Shown here in pieces: positions 35,018-45,500 of a stretch of DNA of 64,000 nt. The DNA is from Algoriphagus aquimarinus (GTDB lineage Bacteria > Bacteroidota > Bacteroidia > Cytophagales > Cyclobacteriaceae): the NCBI RefSeq assembly GCF_007997215.1, contig NZ_VORW01000002.1, forward strand, positions 248,001 to 312,000, written 5' to 3'. The notes under the pieces were generated by a model, which saw only the letters and a program-made list of their open reading frames with translations, searched no databases and was not told the DNA's origin. Made by a program: the position numbers and the translations under genes. Every line of letters begins with the position of its first letter. Position 1 is the stretch's first letter.

Positions 35018-35093
35018 AGCCTTATTGGCTTCGGGCCGATCTATGGTCGGCTCTTTTAAAATGTTTATCACCTTACCTTATAATTATCTAATT

Positions 35094-35801
35094 ATGTCTA
35101 GATGTACAGCACCAGTTCATGGTCATCGCTCAGCAAGTGCCAGGGCCAACTGCCCAGCATGCGGGGGAAGAGGAAGTTTTCGTAGTTCCTATTCATACCC
35201 ATCTTATTCCTCGTATTCTTCTTCTTCATATAGTTCAGGAAGTCGAAGTTCTACCAGTGGGGCAAGTAAAACTAGAGTACGGTGGGCCTCACCTGGCTCT
35301 ACGATCCTTTATACACCTGCAGAGATACGCACGCTTACTCCAGTGAGGGAAAATGTAGAGAAAAGGGCAGATTTGCCAGATCTTCGAGATGTTTTTCTTT
35401 GTCATGCTTGGGATGACAGGAAAGATGCCGCAAAAGATTTACATGATTTATTAGAGTCAAAGGGGGTTTCAGTTTGGTTTAGCGAAAAGGATGTTTTATT
35501 AGGATCATCATTACTCCGTGAGATTGACAAAGGATTGGCTAAGTCTCGTGTAGGAATAGTATTGGTCACTCCTTCTTTTCTCAAACGCATAAAAGGAGAA
35601 GGTATCGCTGATAAAGAACTTTCAGCTCTTCTTGCTAGGGATTTATTGGTTCCAGTAATTCATGATACCACTTTTGAAGCATTAAGAGATGTGAGTCCTC
35701 TTCTTGGTTCAAGAAGTGGTTTAAGTACTATCGAAGATTCAATGGGGAATATTGCAGCCAAATTGGCAGAATTAATTACTCCTGAGCCCATATTTAACTA
35801 G
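35094..35801 (+). CDS. TIR-domain protein with N-terminal Cys motif
   Basis: The 235-residue protein starts MSRCTAPVHGHRSASARANCPACGGRG, a short zinc-knuckle-like motif, followed by a Ser/Tyr/Gly-rich linker and a TIR domain (about 100-235). In the TIR domain DVFLCHAWDDRKDAAKDLHDLLESKGVSVWFSEKDVLLGSSLLREIDKGLAKSRVGIVLVTPSFL shows the betaA strand, BB-loop region and the S-x-x-L-x-x-x-I-x-x-G segment holding the catalytic Glu. TIR proteins in bacteria cleave NAD or make ADPR-type signals in antiphage systems. The ATG at 35094 is preferred over a longer frame because the conserved N-terminal motif starts there. Its stop is 11 bp before the TPR-PIN gene, implying a two-gene module. Confidence 0.88.
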   Translation: MSRCTAPVHGHRSASARANCPACGGRGSFRSSYSYPSYSSYSSSSYSSGSRSSTSGASKTRVRWASPGSTILYTPAEIRTLTPVRENVEKRADLPDLRDVFLCHAWDDRKDAAKDLHDLLESKGVSVWFSEKDVLLGSSLLREIDKGLAKSRVGIVLVTPSFLKRIKGEGIADKELSALLARDLLVPVIHDTTFEALRDVSPLLGSRSGLSTIEDSMGNIAAKLAELITPEPIFN

Positions 35802-35812
35802 CCTTATAATTA

Positions 35813-38800
35813 ATGGAATCATCCTCTCTGAAAATTTTATTATCACCGCTTATTAGAGTTCTTTCATACATTGTTAAACTGTCTAAAAGTAAGCTTGAGA
35901 AAGATCTTTATTGGTATGAAAAACTATCAAAAATATATCAAATCAAACTTCAAGATGATTTCGATTCAATTTATGTTGCAACCTTATATAAGCTTCTTAT
36001 AGAGCGTGAAAAAAAACGAGATATCATAAGGATTTTCGAAATTGAGGAAGTAAAAAATGAATTCAAGAATTCAATATACAAAGGGGATGATTCTTCATTC
36101 AACCTCAGTATCGATGATAATGTCCATACCAACCCAAAACTAAGGAAACTAAAAGATCTAGATTTGGATGTTTTAGAAGAATTAAGTGATTTTAGGAAAA
36201 CCTTTAAGACGGTAGTAAACGAAACAAGAAGACCTAAGGAATTAGAATCAGAGGATCGGGCTAATAAAATTGAAAATAAACTTAACATAATTGATATTGG
36301 AATTCAGCAATTATCACATAATGAGAAGCAATACTTTGAAGACTTAAAAGTTCCAGACGAGCTAAGGGGAAGAAAAGCAGTCTCCGAAGCACTAAAATTC
36401 TATGATAAGCTTATTAAAGAGAAATTTGACATAGGAAATAACCTATTTAAATATAAGCTTCTTGTTTCTAAAGGCTTCTGTTTACTAGATTTGATCAGAA
36501 ACAAAGAGGCCGCCAAACTATTTATTGAAGCATTACAGTATAACCCTGATAGTGATAGAGCACTAGCTTTTGCAAGTCTTGGTTATTTTTTATTAAAAAG
36601 AGGAGATGACGCGGAGATATATGCCCAAAAATCATTGGAGAGGAACCCCCTGAATGAAAATGCTTATTCAACACTTATTAATGTATGGAGTAATAAAATG
36701 CCTTTTGATGAAATTGAAGGCAAGCTCCCTGAAGAAATAAAAGACGGGAAGGATATATCCTATCAAATGGGCAGAATCTATTATCTCAATGGAGATCTAA
36801 AAAATGCTGAAAGATGGCATAGAAGAGCATTAGTAAAGAGGAATGATAGAGATGAAGATATAATTGGAGCCCTTGGATCGCTGATTATTGAGCAGAGCCT
36901 AAATCCCTTTCATTATGTTACTAATCAGTTAGATGATACTGCTCTGGAGCATATTAAAGAAGGTAGGGATTTTCTTCTAGAAGCTTGGGAGAAGGTCAAA
37001 CAAACAGATTTAGCCAAATCAAGGGTTGTGTGGCTAATCAATATTTCAATTGCAGATAAGATTCTTAACGATCCTGAAAATGCATTATACAATTTAAAAA
37101 GGGCTTATGAAATTGCTCCAGATGATTTTGATGTGGTTAAGAGACTGGCAATAGGTTACTTTGATATGGGAAGATATGATGATGCATATGATAAGATTCA
37201 AGAATGTCAGAATATCAAGAATGAAGAGGAATTAAGTGTTTTCGAAGCAGAGATACAATATGCCAAATATGACTTTAAGGGATGTTTGAATACAATCGAA
37301 AAATTGGATTTTAACAAACTTGAAAAAAGAACACATCAAGAATTATCATTCTTGAAAATCGCATGTTATTCAAGTTCCAAAAATCATGAAGAAGCTCTTA
37401 AGTTTTGCGATCAACTATTAGCTGATAAAGAATACGTTTTAAGAGCCTATTTAACCAAATCAAGAATATATAAAAGTATTGGTGATTATGAAGGATTTAA
37501 AGACTATTTAGACAAGGCCATTACTAGCGCTGATGATAATACATCAGTTGAAAATCTTCATGATTTAGTGTCATTAATGGCGCAGGACAATCGACATAAA
37601 CAATCCATCGAGTTTTTAGAAAAGATTGTCAATCGGACTGTTTATTCAAAACAATCTCAACTTTTAATCGAGTGCCTTATAGAGGCTGGCAAGCTTAATG
37701 ATGCCCTTGAATTAATAAATTCATTAAAAGCAAAAAATGAAAATGAATTTTTGATAGATGCTGAATTTAGAATTTATCATCAAATCCACGATTATCCGAA
37801 GGCAATTGAGTTGTGCGAGCAATATCTTGAAAAAAAGCCGAATAATGCTATTGTCAAACTGCGGTTGGCAACCATTTTCTCTCTTCAGGGAGATATTGAT
37901 TTACTAAAACCATTAGTTCTATCTATAGATGATTTTGAGGATCAAAGTTTAGACTTCAAAATACAATTATGTGCTTTTATTATTCAATGTAAACAATCGT
38001 TAAAAGCAATAGAAATACTATATCAGGTCAGACGCGAAAACTATAGCAATGGGAGGATTCATTTAGCATATTTTCAACTATTTATCAAGGTTGAGGAGGA
38101 AATAGTCCAAAAATTTCTGGATAAGGAGATTGTTGAATTTGATACAACTGTCAAATTACACAATAGTGATAATGACCAAACAACAAGCAAAACAGTTTTA
38201 AAAAGTTCCGATGTGAGGTCTTATCAAAATGAAATTGGTTTAGATCACCAGATGACTTCAGATTTATTAGGGAAGAAGATTGGAGATAAAGTGTACGATT
38301 CAAATGGCGTATCACTTGAAATAGTAGGCATTGCACACAAATACTTGACAGCACAGCACGAATCCATGCAGCTATTAGAAAATCAATTTCAAGATATAAG
38401 CGGATTTCAATCTTTTAAACTAAAAAGAGCGCCCGGAGAAAAGCCTGATTTCGAAAGAGATTTAGCACCCATGCTAAAAAAAATTGATGAGGATAGATCA
38501 TTCTTTGATCAACTGGAAAATCAATATGAAAATGGCTTACCACTAGGAACTTTTGCAAGTTTTTCTAAAAGAAATCCAATAAAGGTATGGAGTCACTTTA
38601 TACAGCTTGGAAGTCCCGGAATTCATCATTTCCGTAATAGTCAAGAACATAATTATGGAATAAGTTTAATTACCTCAGGAGTTGATCTTGCTTTCAGTTC
38701 TTCAGCGATTCTTTCTTCCTATGCCGTAATGAAGGAAAAGCTCCCCCTTATTAAAAACAATTTTATTGTATCTCAAAGCTTTATTAATGAACTTAATGAG

Positions 38801-39580
38801 TTAATAACTGAATTGGGCGAATCTTTTCAAAAAGGAGGGTATTTGACTGTTGGCAAAAAGAACGGAAAATACTTTAGGGAAAATATTACATCGGAACAAC
38901 TTGAAAATAATGTTCAATATTATTCTGATCTAAAGAAATGGGTTGAAGAAAATTTCATCATTCAACCTAATTATGATGAGATAAAAATTGAGAAGGGAGA
39001 AAAGGATAGGTTGGATGGACTATTCGGTGAGTCATTTATTGATGCTGCATTTATAGCCAAGGCAAAAAAAGGATTACTCATTGATGATGATGCTAACTTT
39101 CGTGGCATTGTAAAGCAGGAATACAATATAAATGGAGTAAGTATTTATAGTTTGATTCGCTCCTTTAGTGACCAAAATCTTATTTCAAAAGATGAGGAGT
39201 CAAGAATCTTGTATGATTTAGCTTGCATCAACTACAATCTAATCCCTCCTTCAGTTCAACTTCTTAACTATGCTCTTAATGAATTGAAATTTCAATTAAA
39301 GTTTCCACTTACTAATCTTCTGGATTCACTCGGGACAGAGATTTTTGAAGTCAATATTTCAATTGTAATTCTAGTTCAGTTTCTAAAACAAGTTTATCTG
39401 GTCGCAGGTGATTTAGTGTTTCAAAAAGTTGCTGATTACGTAATAAAGGTAGTAATGAGAAGAAATCCATATCCTCAAGCAAAAATGATATTCTTCAGTC
39501 TAGCCGAAACACACTTTAAATTATTAGTGTTACAAAGACAAACCCTTTACTCGATATGGAAAAATTATGAAATTATTTAA
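35813..39580 (+). CDS. Giant TPR protein with GreA/B-C-like and PIN domains
   Basis: The 1255-residue protein has a charged N-terminal region (1-190), then many tetratricopeptide-like helices (about 190-770; for example ALAFASLGYFLLKRGDDAEIYAQKSLERNPLNENAYSTL and ALYNLKRAYEIAPDDFDVVKRLAIGYFDMGRYDDAYDKIQ). A GreA/GreB C-terminal-like segment follows (about 815-845, TSDLLGKKIGDKVYDSNGVSLEIVGIAHKYL). Residues about 945-1110 resemble a PIN nuclease: LITSGVDLAFSSSAILSSY at the start and AFIAKAKKGLLIDDDANFRGIVKQEYNINGVSIYSLI with acidic residues at the end. PIN domains are Mg-dependent RNases. As partner of the TIR gene it looks like a sensor/effector of an antiphage module; this is inference. Confidence 0.75.
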   Translation: MESSSLKILLSPLIRVLSYIVKLSKSKLEKDLYWYEKLSKIYQIKLQDDFDSIYVATLYKLLIEREKKRDIIRIFEIEEVKNEFKNSIYKGDDSSFNLSIDDNVHTNPKLRKLKDLDLDVLEELSDFRKTFKTVVNETRRPKELESEDRANKIENKLNIIDIGIQQLSHNEKQYFEDLKVPDELRGRKAVSEALKFYDKLIKEKFDIGNNLFKYKLLVSKGFCLLDLIRNKEAAKLFIEALQYNPDSDRALAFASLGYFLLKRGDDAEIYAQKSLERNPLNENAYSTLINVWSNKMPFDEIEGKLPEEIKDGKDISYQMGRIYYLNGDLKNAERWHRRALVKRNDRDEDIIGALGSLIIEQSLNPFHYVTNQLDDTALEHIKEGRDFLLEAWEKVKQTDLAKSRVVWLINISIADKILNDPENALYNLKRAYEIAPDDFDVVKRLAIGYFDMGRYDDAYDKIQECQNIKNEEELSVFEAEIQYAKYDFKGCLNTIEKLDFNKLEKRTHQELSFLKIACYSSSKNHEEALKFCDQLLADKEYVLRAYLTKSRIYKSIGDYEGFKDYLDKAITSADDNTSVENLHDLVSLMAQDNRHKQSIEFLEKIVNRTVYSKQSQLLIECLIEAGKLNDALELINSLKAKNENEFLIDAEFRIYHQIHDYPKAIELCEQYLEKKPNNAIVKLRLATIFSLQGDIDLLKPLVLSIDDFEDQSLDFKIQLCAFIIQCKQSLKAIEILYQVRRENYSNGRIHLAYFQLFIKVEEEIVQKFLDKEIVEFDTTVKLHNSDNDQTTSKTVLKSSDVRSYQNEIGLDHQMTSDLLGKKIGDKVYDSNGVSLEIVGIAHKYLTAQHESMQLLENQFQDISGFQSFKLKRAPGEKPDFERDLAPMLKKIDEDRSFFDQLENQYENGLPLGTFASFSKRNPIKVWSHFIQLGSPGIHHFRNSQEHNYGISLITSGVDLAFSSSAILSSYAVMKEKLPLIKNNFIVSQSFINELNELITELGESFQKGGYLTVGKKNGKYFRENITSEQLENNVQYYSDLKKWVEENFIIQPNYDEIKIEKGEKDRLDGLFGESFIDAAFIAKAKKGLLIDDDANFRGIVKQEYNINGVSIYSLIRSFSDQNLISKDEESRILYDLACINYNLIPPSVQLLNYALNELKFQLKFPLTNLLDSLGTEIFEVNISIVILVQFLKQVYLVAGDLVFQKVADYVIKVVMRRNPYPQAKMIFFSLAETHFKLLVLQRQTLYSIWKNYEII

Positions 39581-39730
39581 TAATAACAATGATAAGGATG
39601 CTGGCGCAAGTGAGAGAGCTAAATCGTGCTTATCTTTTACCACCCGCTTCCCCTCCTCAGTAATCACATACCTCTGCTTTTGATTATTAAAACCTTTTAA
39701 ATTTGCTTCTTTAGCGGAGGTACTGAAAAA

Positions 39731-39943
39731 TCAGGTCTTTAAGGTTGAAACCAGAAGAGTCCTTACGTCAACCTCCAAAAAATCAGCTATTTCAAAAAGT
39801 CTTTCAATTGAGGGTTGAGAATCATTTGTCACCCACCGAGAAACTGTAGTATCCTTAACTCCCAGATTTTTCGCTAAATCAATATTTTTCTTTCCTTCTT
39901 CAGCCAAAACGGCTTTAATTCTATTAAAATTCTCTCTTTTCAT
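39731..39943 (-). CDS. XRE-family helix-turn-helix regulator
   Basis: The 70-residue protein is a single HTH_3 domain: IKAVLAEEGKKNIDLAKNLGVKDTTVSRWVTNDSQPSIERLFEIADFLEVDVRTLLV. Cro/CI-type repressors of this size bind short palindromes as dimers. It is transcribed toward the end of the TPR-PIN gene and has an AT-rich upstream region. It could be the regulator of the adjacent island or of the dispersed palindromes, but no pairing can be shown from sequence. Confidence 0.85.
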   Translation of the reverse strand: MKRENFNRIKAVLAEEGKKNIDLAKNLGVKDTTVSRWVTNDSQPSIERLFEIADFLEVDVRTLLVSTLKT

Positions 39944-40929
39944 TTGAAAACTGCCAAGTTTCCCAAATATAAGTAAAGGAAAACTTACAGTATTCAGTAT
40001 TTTAATTTCGTAAAAAAGGTATTAAATATATTTTAAAGTAAAAATATTATCGTTTTATGAAATCTTTTTATATTTTTGGTATAATCAATGAAAATCAAAT
40101 ATTGATTTCAAAGCGAAAACTTTGAGAGATTTCTCAAATGCATTTGCACTTTATAGTCTCGTCTAAGAAAACTGCCAACTTTCAACATAGACAGTAGAAG
40201 TGAAGTGAAAATGCTCACGCTACGGCGTGAGCTCACTTTTGCTTGATTTTGTTGAAGCCTTTTCTTTCACGGACGATTGAGATATTCACTTATAGAATAT
40301 TTCAAAATGACTTAGTAATAACCCGAGTATTATGGAACAGATGGTGATTTTTTCTGGCTTAAGTTGCTTCCCGGGAAGGAATTTCTGGAAGAAGGATATG
40401 TCTGCGCTTTTTTACTTTGGGGCACATTGCTCAATACCTATCGGAACCTATTGCTCATCACCAGAGGAGCACGGAATCGCCGCGGTAGATCGCCTGTATC
40501 CTCTGAAGCCCAAGAATCCGATTTAAGGGTTTGGGCACTTTTTCTCTCTGATTGCTTCTGATGGGCTTTGTATACTTCGTCGGGACTATCCACACAGATC
40601 AGGGAGTGATGTTACACGACAATGGAGATCATCCGCTGCAGCGGATCAACAGCTCCATTACTTAAAATATTTCTTATTCATTATTTGCTGGTTGCCTGAG
40701 AAAGGCAGGGTGGGAGAGGTATGTCTGGCTTAGAGTTAAGAATCTCGAACCTAGAGCCAAGAAGGTAGAGCCAAGATTCAAGCGTTTGAGGATCTGCTTT
40801 CAACTTTGAGCTTTCAGACTTCCCACTTCTGCTCAATGCGACTGAGATTGCTTCGTCCTTCGTCCTACCAATTACGGTGCTCTCACCGGACATCGGTTAC
40901 CAGACACCCAGCAAAAAACAACTAAAAGC
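39944..40929. other. Long non-coding stretch, island-SusCD junction
   Basis: No convincing gene is present. Short frames at 40332-40561 and 40681-40893 have no protein-like features. The left half is AT-rich like the island, while the right half from about 40350 is clearly richer in G+C like the SusCD locus, so the boundary of the accessory region probably lies here. The hairpin at 40204-40238 is the only distinct structure. Confidence 0.45.
40204..40238. repeat. Strong hairpin GCTCACGC-TACG-GCGTGAGC
   Basis: An 8-bp perfect stem with a 4-nt loop (40213-40232) is nested in a further 6-bp pairing (AAGTGA 40204-40209 with TCACTT 40233-40238). It could be a terminator-like or regulatory structure or a dispersed repeat; no gene ends close by. 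Confidence 0.5.
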
Positions 40930-42570
40930 ATGCAAAAACACATACTCACATGCCTCCTGATACAGCTATGTCTTGTCGGAAGCACTCTAAAAGCACAAAG
41001 TAAAGTTGCGGAGTCACCCCCAGGCACTGATTTGGTTTATCAGTCTGGTTTCCCAGGGCAGGAGGGCTTAGTTCCTTCTGCTCGCTTGGAAGAGGGAACG
41101 CTTTACTTTGAGCTTTCCAAAAGTCAGGATCTGGATTCTCTCACCCTGAGGTTTTGGGATCACCTGATCAGCGAAAGAATGAACGTGACACCGGGAACCA
41201 AGAAAATGGTTCCGGGTGCCGAGGGGAATATGTTTGAAGGAAGTATGAAGTTTCAGGTCTTCACTTCACCCTTTCCCGAATCAGATACCCATGGGTATTT
41301 TTCTGTCAATTCCGGCAGGGATAAGCTGATCAGGCAGTGGATCTATTTCCCGGAAGACAGGGTAAGAATTCGGGCGGACCTTGCCGCAGGACTGCTCCTC
41401 TTTGGAGGTCCCGATGCTGCTTTCTATCGGCTTCAATACGAGGTGGACAGGGCGTTCAAAGAAGATCAGTTCAATGCCAATCCCATTCTGTTTTCATCCA
41501 ACAGGGAGTTTTACCGTTCGGATTCCCTGTCTGAAACTCTATGGCAGCAATCCCGAACCAGACCGGAAGACCTCTACGTGCAGATGCAGCTGATCAGCAA
41601 TGCCGAGGAGGGATGGGAAGAATTGGAAAAGTATATCTCCTCCAACTGGCTGGAACATCCGGCTTCTGGGATACTGGATCGGTACAGCACCCTGCTTTCT
41701 GCCGAACGCTTAAATCTGGTAGAAGCTGCTATCAAGGGACAGCTTCTTTTTACGGCCATCAATAAAGCGGATCTGGCATGGCCTGCCATTCAACAGGATC
41801 CCGCAAAAATGGCAAAACTCAAGGAATGGGTGGAAGGCTTTTATTTACAGGATCAGGAATATTCCCATCCGCTACTGGCACAGGCGATGTTCCAGTTTTC
41901 TCTGATGGAAGCCCAGGCTACCCAAACGCCCATTGAGCAGGTTTACCGAGAGTTACCCAATCCTCTGAGGGAGGAAGTGATTGCCTTTTACGTGCTGGAT
42001 AATTTCAACAGAATGGAAAACAGGCTGCCGGGAATCATTTCAAAAAACCTTCCCTTGCTGCAATCCGAATGGATAAAATCCAGATTCGAAAACCTACTGG
42101 CGAATGTCAGGGATCCATTTTCTGCCGAGGGCATTTTCTTACCCGATGGAAGCCAGCTAGATTCTGCTATCATCCAGGGAAAGACTGTATTGATCCATTT
42201 CTGGATTTCGGGTTGTAAGTTTTGCCTGGAAGAACATCAACGGGTCATGGCTGATCTCAGCGAACGATACCAAGGATCTGAAGATGTCCTGATCATGACA
42301 GTGAATGGCGATGCCAATAAGGAAAATTGGAAAAGGAGCCTGGCCACAGGAAAATATACCTCAGAAAGTTCCTTGAATACCTGGGTGCCCCTGAATACAG
42401 GAATCCTAAAGTCCTATTCAGTTTATTCTTATCCTCAAAAAATGATCATATCCCAGGACGGTGCCATCCAGCTACAGTCAATTGTGCGGATGGAATTGCA
42501 GGATCTGATCAATCGTCTGGATCATGCTTCGGAGTATACAACAGACGTCCTTTCATCAACTAATCAGTAA
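40930..42570 (+). CDS. TlpA-like thioredoxin-domain secreted protein
   Basis: The 546-residue protein has a signal peptide (HILTCLLIQLCLVGSTLKAQS), a long uncharacterised helical region (about 40-390), and a C-terminal thioredoxin-like domain (about 395-535). That domain has VLIHFWISGCKFCLEEHQRVMADL, a C-x-x-C redox pair, and the cis-Pro segment SVYSYPQKMIIS. This layout is common in Bacteroidetes proteins encoded just before SusC/SusD, where they are presumed to be periplasmic thiol-disulphide exchangers. The SusC start is 4 bp after its stop, so it is the first gene of that operon. Confidence 0.85.
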   Translation: MQKHILTCLLIQLCLVGSTLKAQSKVAESPPGTDLVYQSGFPGQEGLVPSARLEEGTLYFELSKSQDLDSLTLRFWDHLISERMNVTPGTKKMVPGAEGNMFEGSMKFQVFTSPFPESDTHGYFSVNSGRDKLIRQWIYFPEDRVRIRADLAAGLLLFGGPDAAFYRLQYEVDRAFKEDQFNANPILFSSNREFYRSDSLSETLWQQSRTRPEDLYVQMQLISNAEEGWEELEKYISSNWLEHPASGILDRYSTLLSAERLNLVEAAIKGQLLFTAINKADLAWPAIQQDPAKMAKLKEWVEGFYLQDQEYSHPLLAQAMFQFSLMEAQATQTPIEQVYRELPNPLREEVIAFYVLDNFNRMENRLPGIISKNLPLLQSEWIKSRFENLLANVRDPFSAEGIFLPDGSQLDSAIIQGKTVLIHFWISGCKFCLEEHQRVMADLSERYQGSEDVLIMTVNGDANKENWKRSLATGKYTSESSLNTWVPLNTGILKSYSVYSYPQKMIISQDGAIQLQSIVRMELQDLINRLDHASEYTTDVLSSTNQ

Positions 42571-42574
42571 ACTT

Positions 42575-45500
42575 ATGAAACGATATATAATCTATTTATT
42601 GCTGATGTTCAGCATTTGCCAATCGGGATTTTCCCAGACTACCGAATTGAAAGGCAGGGTATCTGATGATGCTGGCATTCCCTTGCCAGGCGCCTTTGTC
42701 AAGCTTGCAGATTCGACCTATTCTGCCATCTGTAATGAGTCTGGTGAATTCTCCTTACAGGCTCCGGCAGGTACCTACACCTTGCTGGTTTCCTATATAG
42801 GAATGGAATCCCAGGAGATTGAAATCACCCTACCCATGGAAGAACGCCTGGAAATCCAACTGACCTCTCAATCACTGGATCTTGCATCTGTGGAAGTAGT
42901 TTCCACCGGATATCAGCAGATCCCTAAGGAAAGGGCTACAGGTTCCTTTGCATTTTTGGACGAGGAGCTGGTGCAAAGAAAAGTAGGAGCCAATGTGTTG
43001 GAAAGATTGGGAGATGTGACTTCCGGTTTGATTTTCAACCAAGGTCCACAGGCTGCCAATGACCCCATTTCCATCCGTGGGCGGAGTACCATTTTCTCCA
43101 ATACCCAACCGTTGATTATCGTGGATAATTTCCCTTACGATGGCCCTATGGAAAATATCAACCCCAATGATGTGGCCAGCATCACAGTACTGAAAGATGC
43201 GGCTGCAGCTTCCATCTGGGGTGCCCGTGCCGGAAACGGTGTGATTGTAATTACTACCCATCGAGGAGGTGAAAGCCAGCCGCTGCAGGTAAGCTTCAAC
43301 TCCAATGTCACGATTAGCCAGCCAAGGGATTTGTTTTATATGCCCCAGATGTCCATTCCGGATTTTATAGGGATTGAAAAGCAATTGTTTGAAAAAAACT
43401 TTTACCGATCTACTGAAAATAATGCCAACAAACCCAAGCTTTCCCCCGTTGTGGAAACGCTTATTGCACTGAGAGATGGAAAGATCACCCAAGCAGTAGC
43501 AGATGCAAGGCTGACTGACTATGCACAGTCGGATATCCGCAGGGATATAGAATCCTATTACCTCAGGCCTTCCGTCGCACAGCAATACGCACTATCGCTT
43601 AGGGGAGGAGGAAAGGTTCATAGCTATCATTTATCCCTGGGCTATGACCGGTCTGATGCCGATATAGTAGTAAATCCTTCTAACCGCTGGACCTTGTCTG
43701 GAGGAAATCAATGGAAATTATTGGAAGGAAAATTGGAAGCAGGGCTGGACCTGAATTTTGCCCGACAGGAATCCAGTAGCAGAACGGCTCTTCCCAATGG
43801 CTATGCCTATGAATCCCTGACTGATGAGGCGGGTAATCCTACTGGGATCATCCAGAATTACAATACCCGCTACATCGAATCAGTTAAGGGGCAAGGCTTG
43901 TTGGATTGGAACTACGTTCCGCTTAATGAAATCGGGAAGCTGGACAACAGCACAGAAGCTTATGACTTCAGGGTATCTCCCTATCTGAAATGGAATATTA
44001 CCCCTGATCTGAATCTGGGAGTCTATTATCAATATTGGTCTAATCAGGCTGCAGGAAGAAACCGAAACAGTCAGGAGCTTTTCTACAACCGTGACCTGAT
44101 CAATAAATATACCCAGAAAGATGAGCAAGGAAACCTGAGTTATCCGGTTCCCATAGGAGATGTGTTGGATGTCAGCGAAAACAACTCCTTTTCCCATACT
44201 TTCAGACCCCAAATGACATACGCTAAGGTATTTAGTGGAGTTAACTTTCTGAATGTCCTGGCCGGAGCAGAAATAAAAGACCGTCAGGGAGTGGGGTTTT
44301 CGGATCGCTTTTATGGCTATCGGGATGATCTGGGAAGCAGTGTGCCGGTGGATTGGATCTCGCGCTTTCCCATGTATTATAATCCGGGTTCACAGGTGAG
44401 TATTCTTTCTGCTCAGTCCCACTCGGGATTTACTGACAGGTTTATATCCTATTATGCAAATATTGGGTATGATTATGCTCACCGCTATTTCCTGTCCTTA
44501 AGTGCAAGGAAGGATCAGTCCAATATTTTCGGGGTAGAGAGCAACCAACGGGGAGTTCCTCTATGGTCTGTGGGAGGAGGATGGATTGTTTCGGAGGAGA
44601 AGTTTGCGTCTGGAGCCAACATGCCCTTCCTGAAATTTCGCGCTACCTATGGCTACAGTGGAAATGTGGACAAAAGCCTTTCCTCAGACGTGACAGCCCA
44701 GTTTGTCAATTTTCAGTTTTACGATGTGCTTCCTCAGATGCGTGCAGCGGTCTTGGTCAATCCACCCAATCCTGATTTGAGATGGGAGAAGGTTCAAATG
44801 ACCAATCTGGCCCTGGACTGGGAAACCCAGAATGGCTTTTTTGCAGGCAGTCTGGAGTATTATTCCAAACATGCCAGCGATTTGTTGGGGGAATATTCAG
44901 TTCCTTCCTCTTCGGGTAAGAGCAGTTTTACCGGGAATTTTGCAGAGACCCAGACGCGTGGTGTAGATCTCAGCATGCAGGTAAAATGGTTACGGAATTC
45001 CTTTCATTGGAGCACCAATGTATTGTACAGCCATTTGAAGGAAGAAGTACTGGATTTTGAGAAAGAGCCTACGGTGAATAACCTATTAGGATCAGCATTT
45101 CTGGCAGCGCCATATCCTGTAGTAGGAAGACCCTTGTATGGGATTTATACTTATGAATGGGCAGGTCTTTCTCCTGATACCGGAAATCCCAGAGGTTTTT
45201 TGGACGGAGAAGCCAGTGAGGATTACCGAGAGCTCAGCAGAGCAGCTACCATCGAGAACTTACAGTATCATGGTTCGGCCAGACCTACCTCTTTTGGAGC
45301 GATACGGAATGATTTTTCCTTCAAAGGTTTTAGCCTTTCTGTCAATATATCCTATCGACTGGGGTATTACTATAAAAGGAGATCTATCGATTACTACACC
45401 TTGTTAAGAGGGGAGATCGGCCATGGGGATTTTGATAATCGATGGCAGCAGCCAGGTGATGAGGAATTTACGCAAATCCCTTCACTTCCAGCTTCTGCAG

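Noticed and set aside
39590-39725. Minus-strand stretch with a YVITEEGKR-like reading
   Set aside because: It has no start codon or complete frame and may be a small gene remnant; too little to call.
40332-40561. Two overlapping plus-strand frames of about 65 codons
   Set aside because: They overlap each other in different frames, have no family motifs, and lie in a non-coding boundary stretch.
40681-40893. 70-codon minus-strand frame
   Set aside because: Composition does not look like a folded protein and no conserved pattern is seen; it lies in the leader of the TlpA-like gene.
41286-41305. ATACCCATGGGTAT palindrome resembling the dispersed AAATACCC repeat
   Set aside because: It lies within the TlpA-like coding sequence, lacks the N6 spacing and the A/T flank on the left, so it is probably chance.
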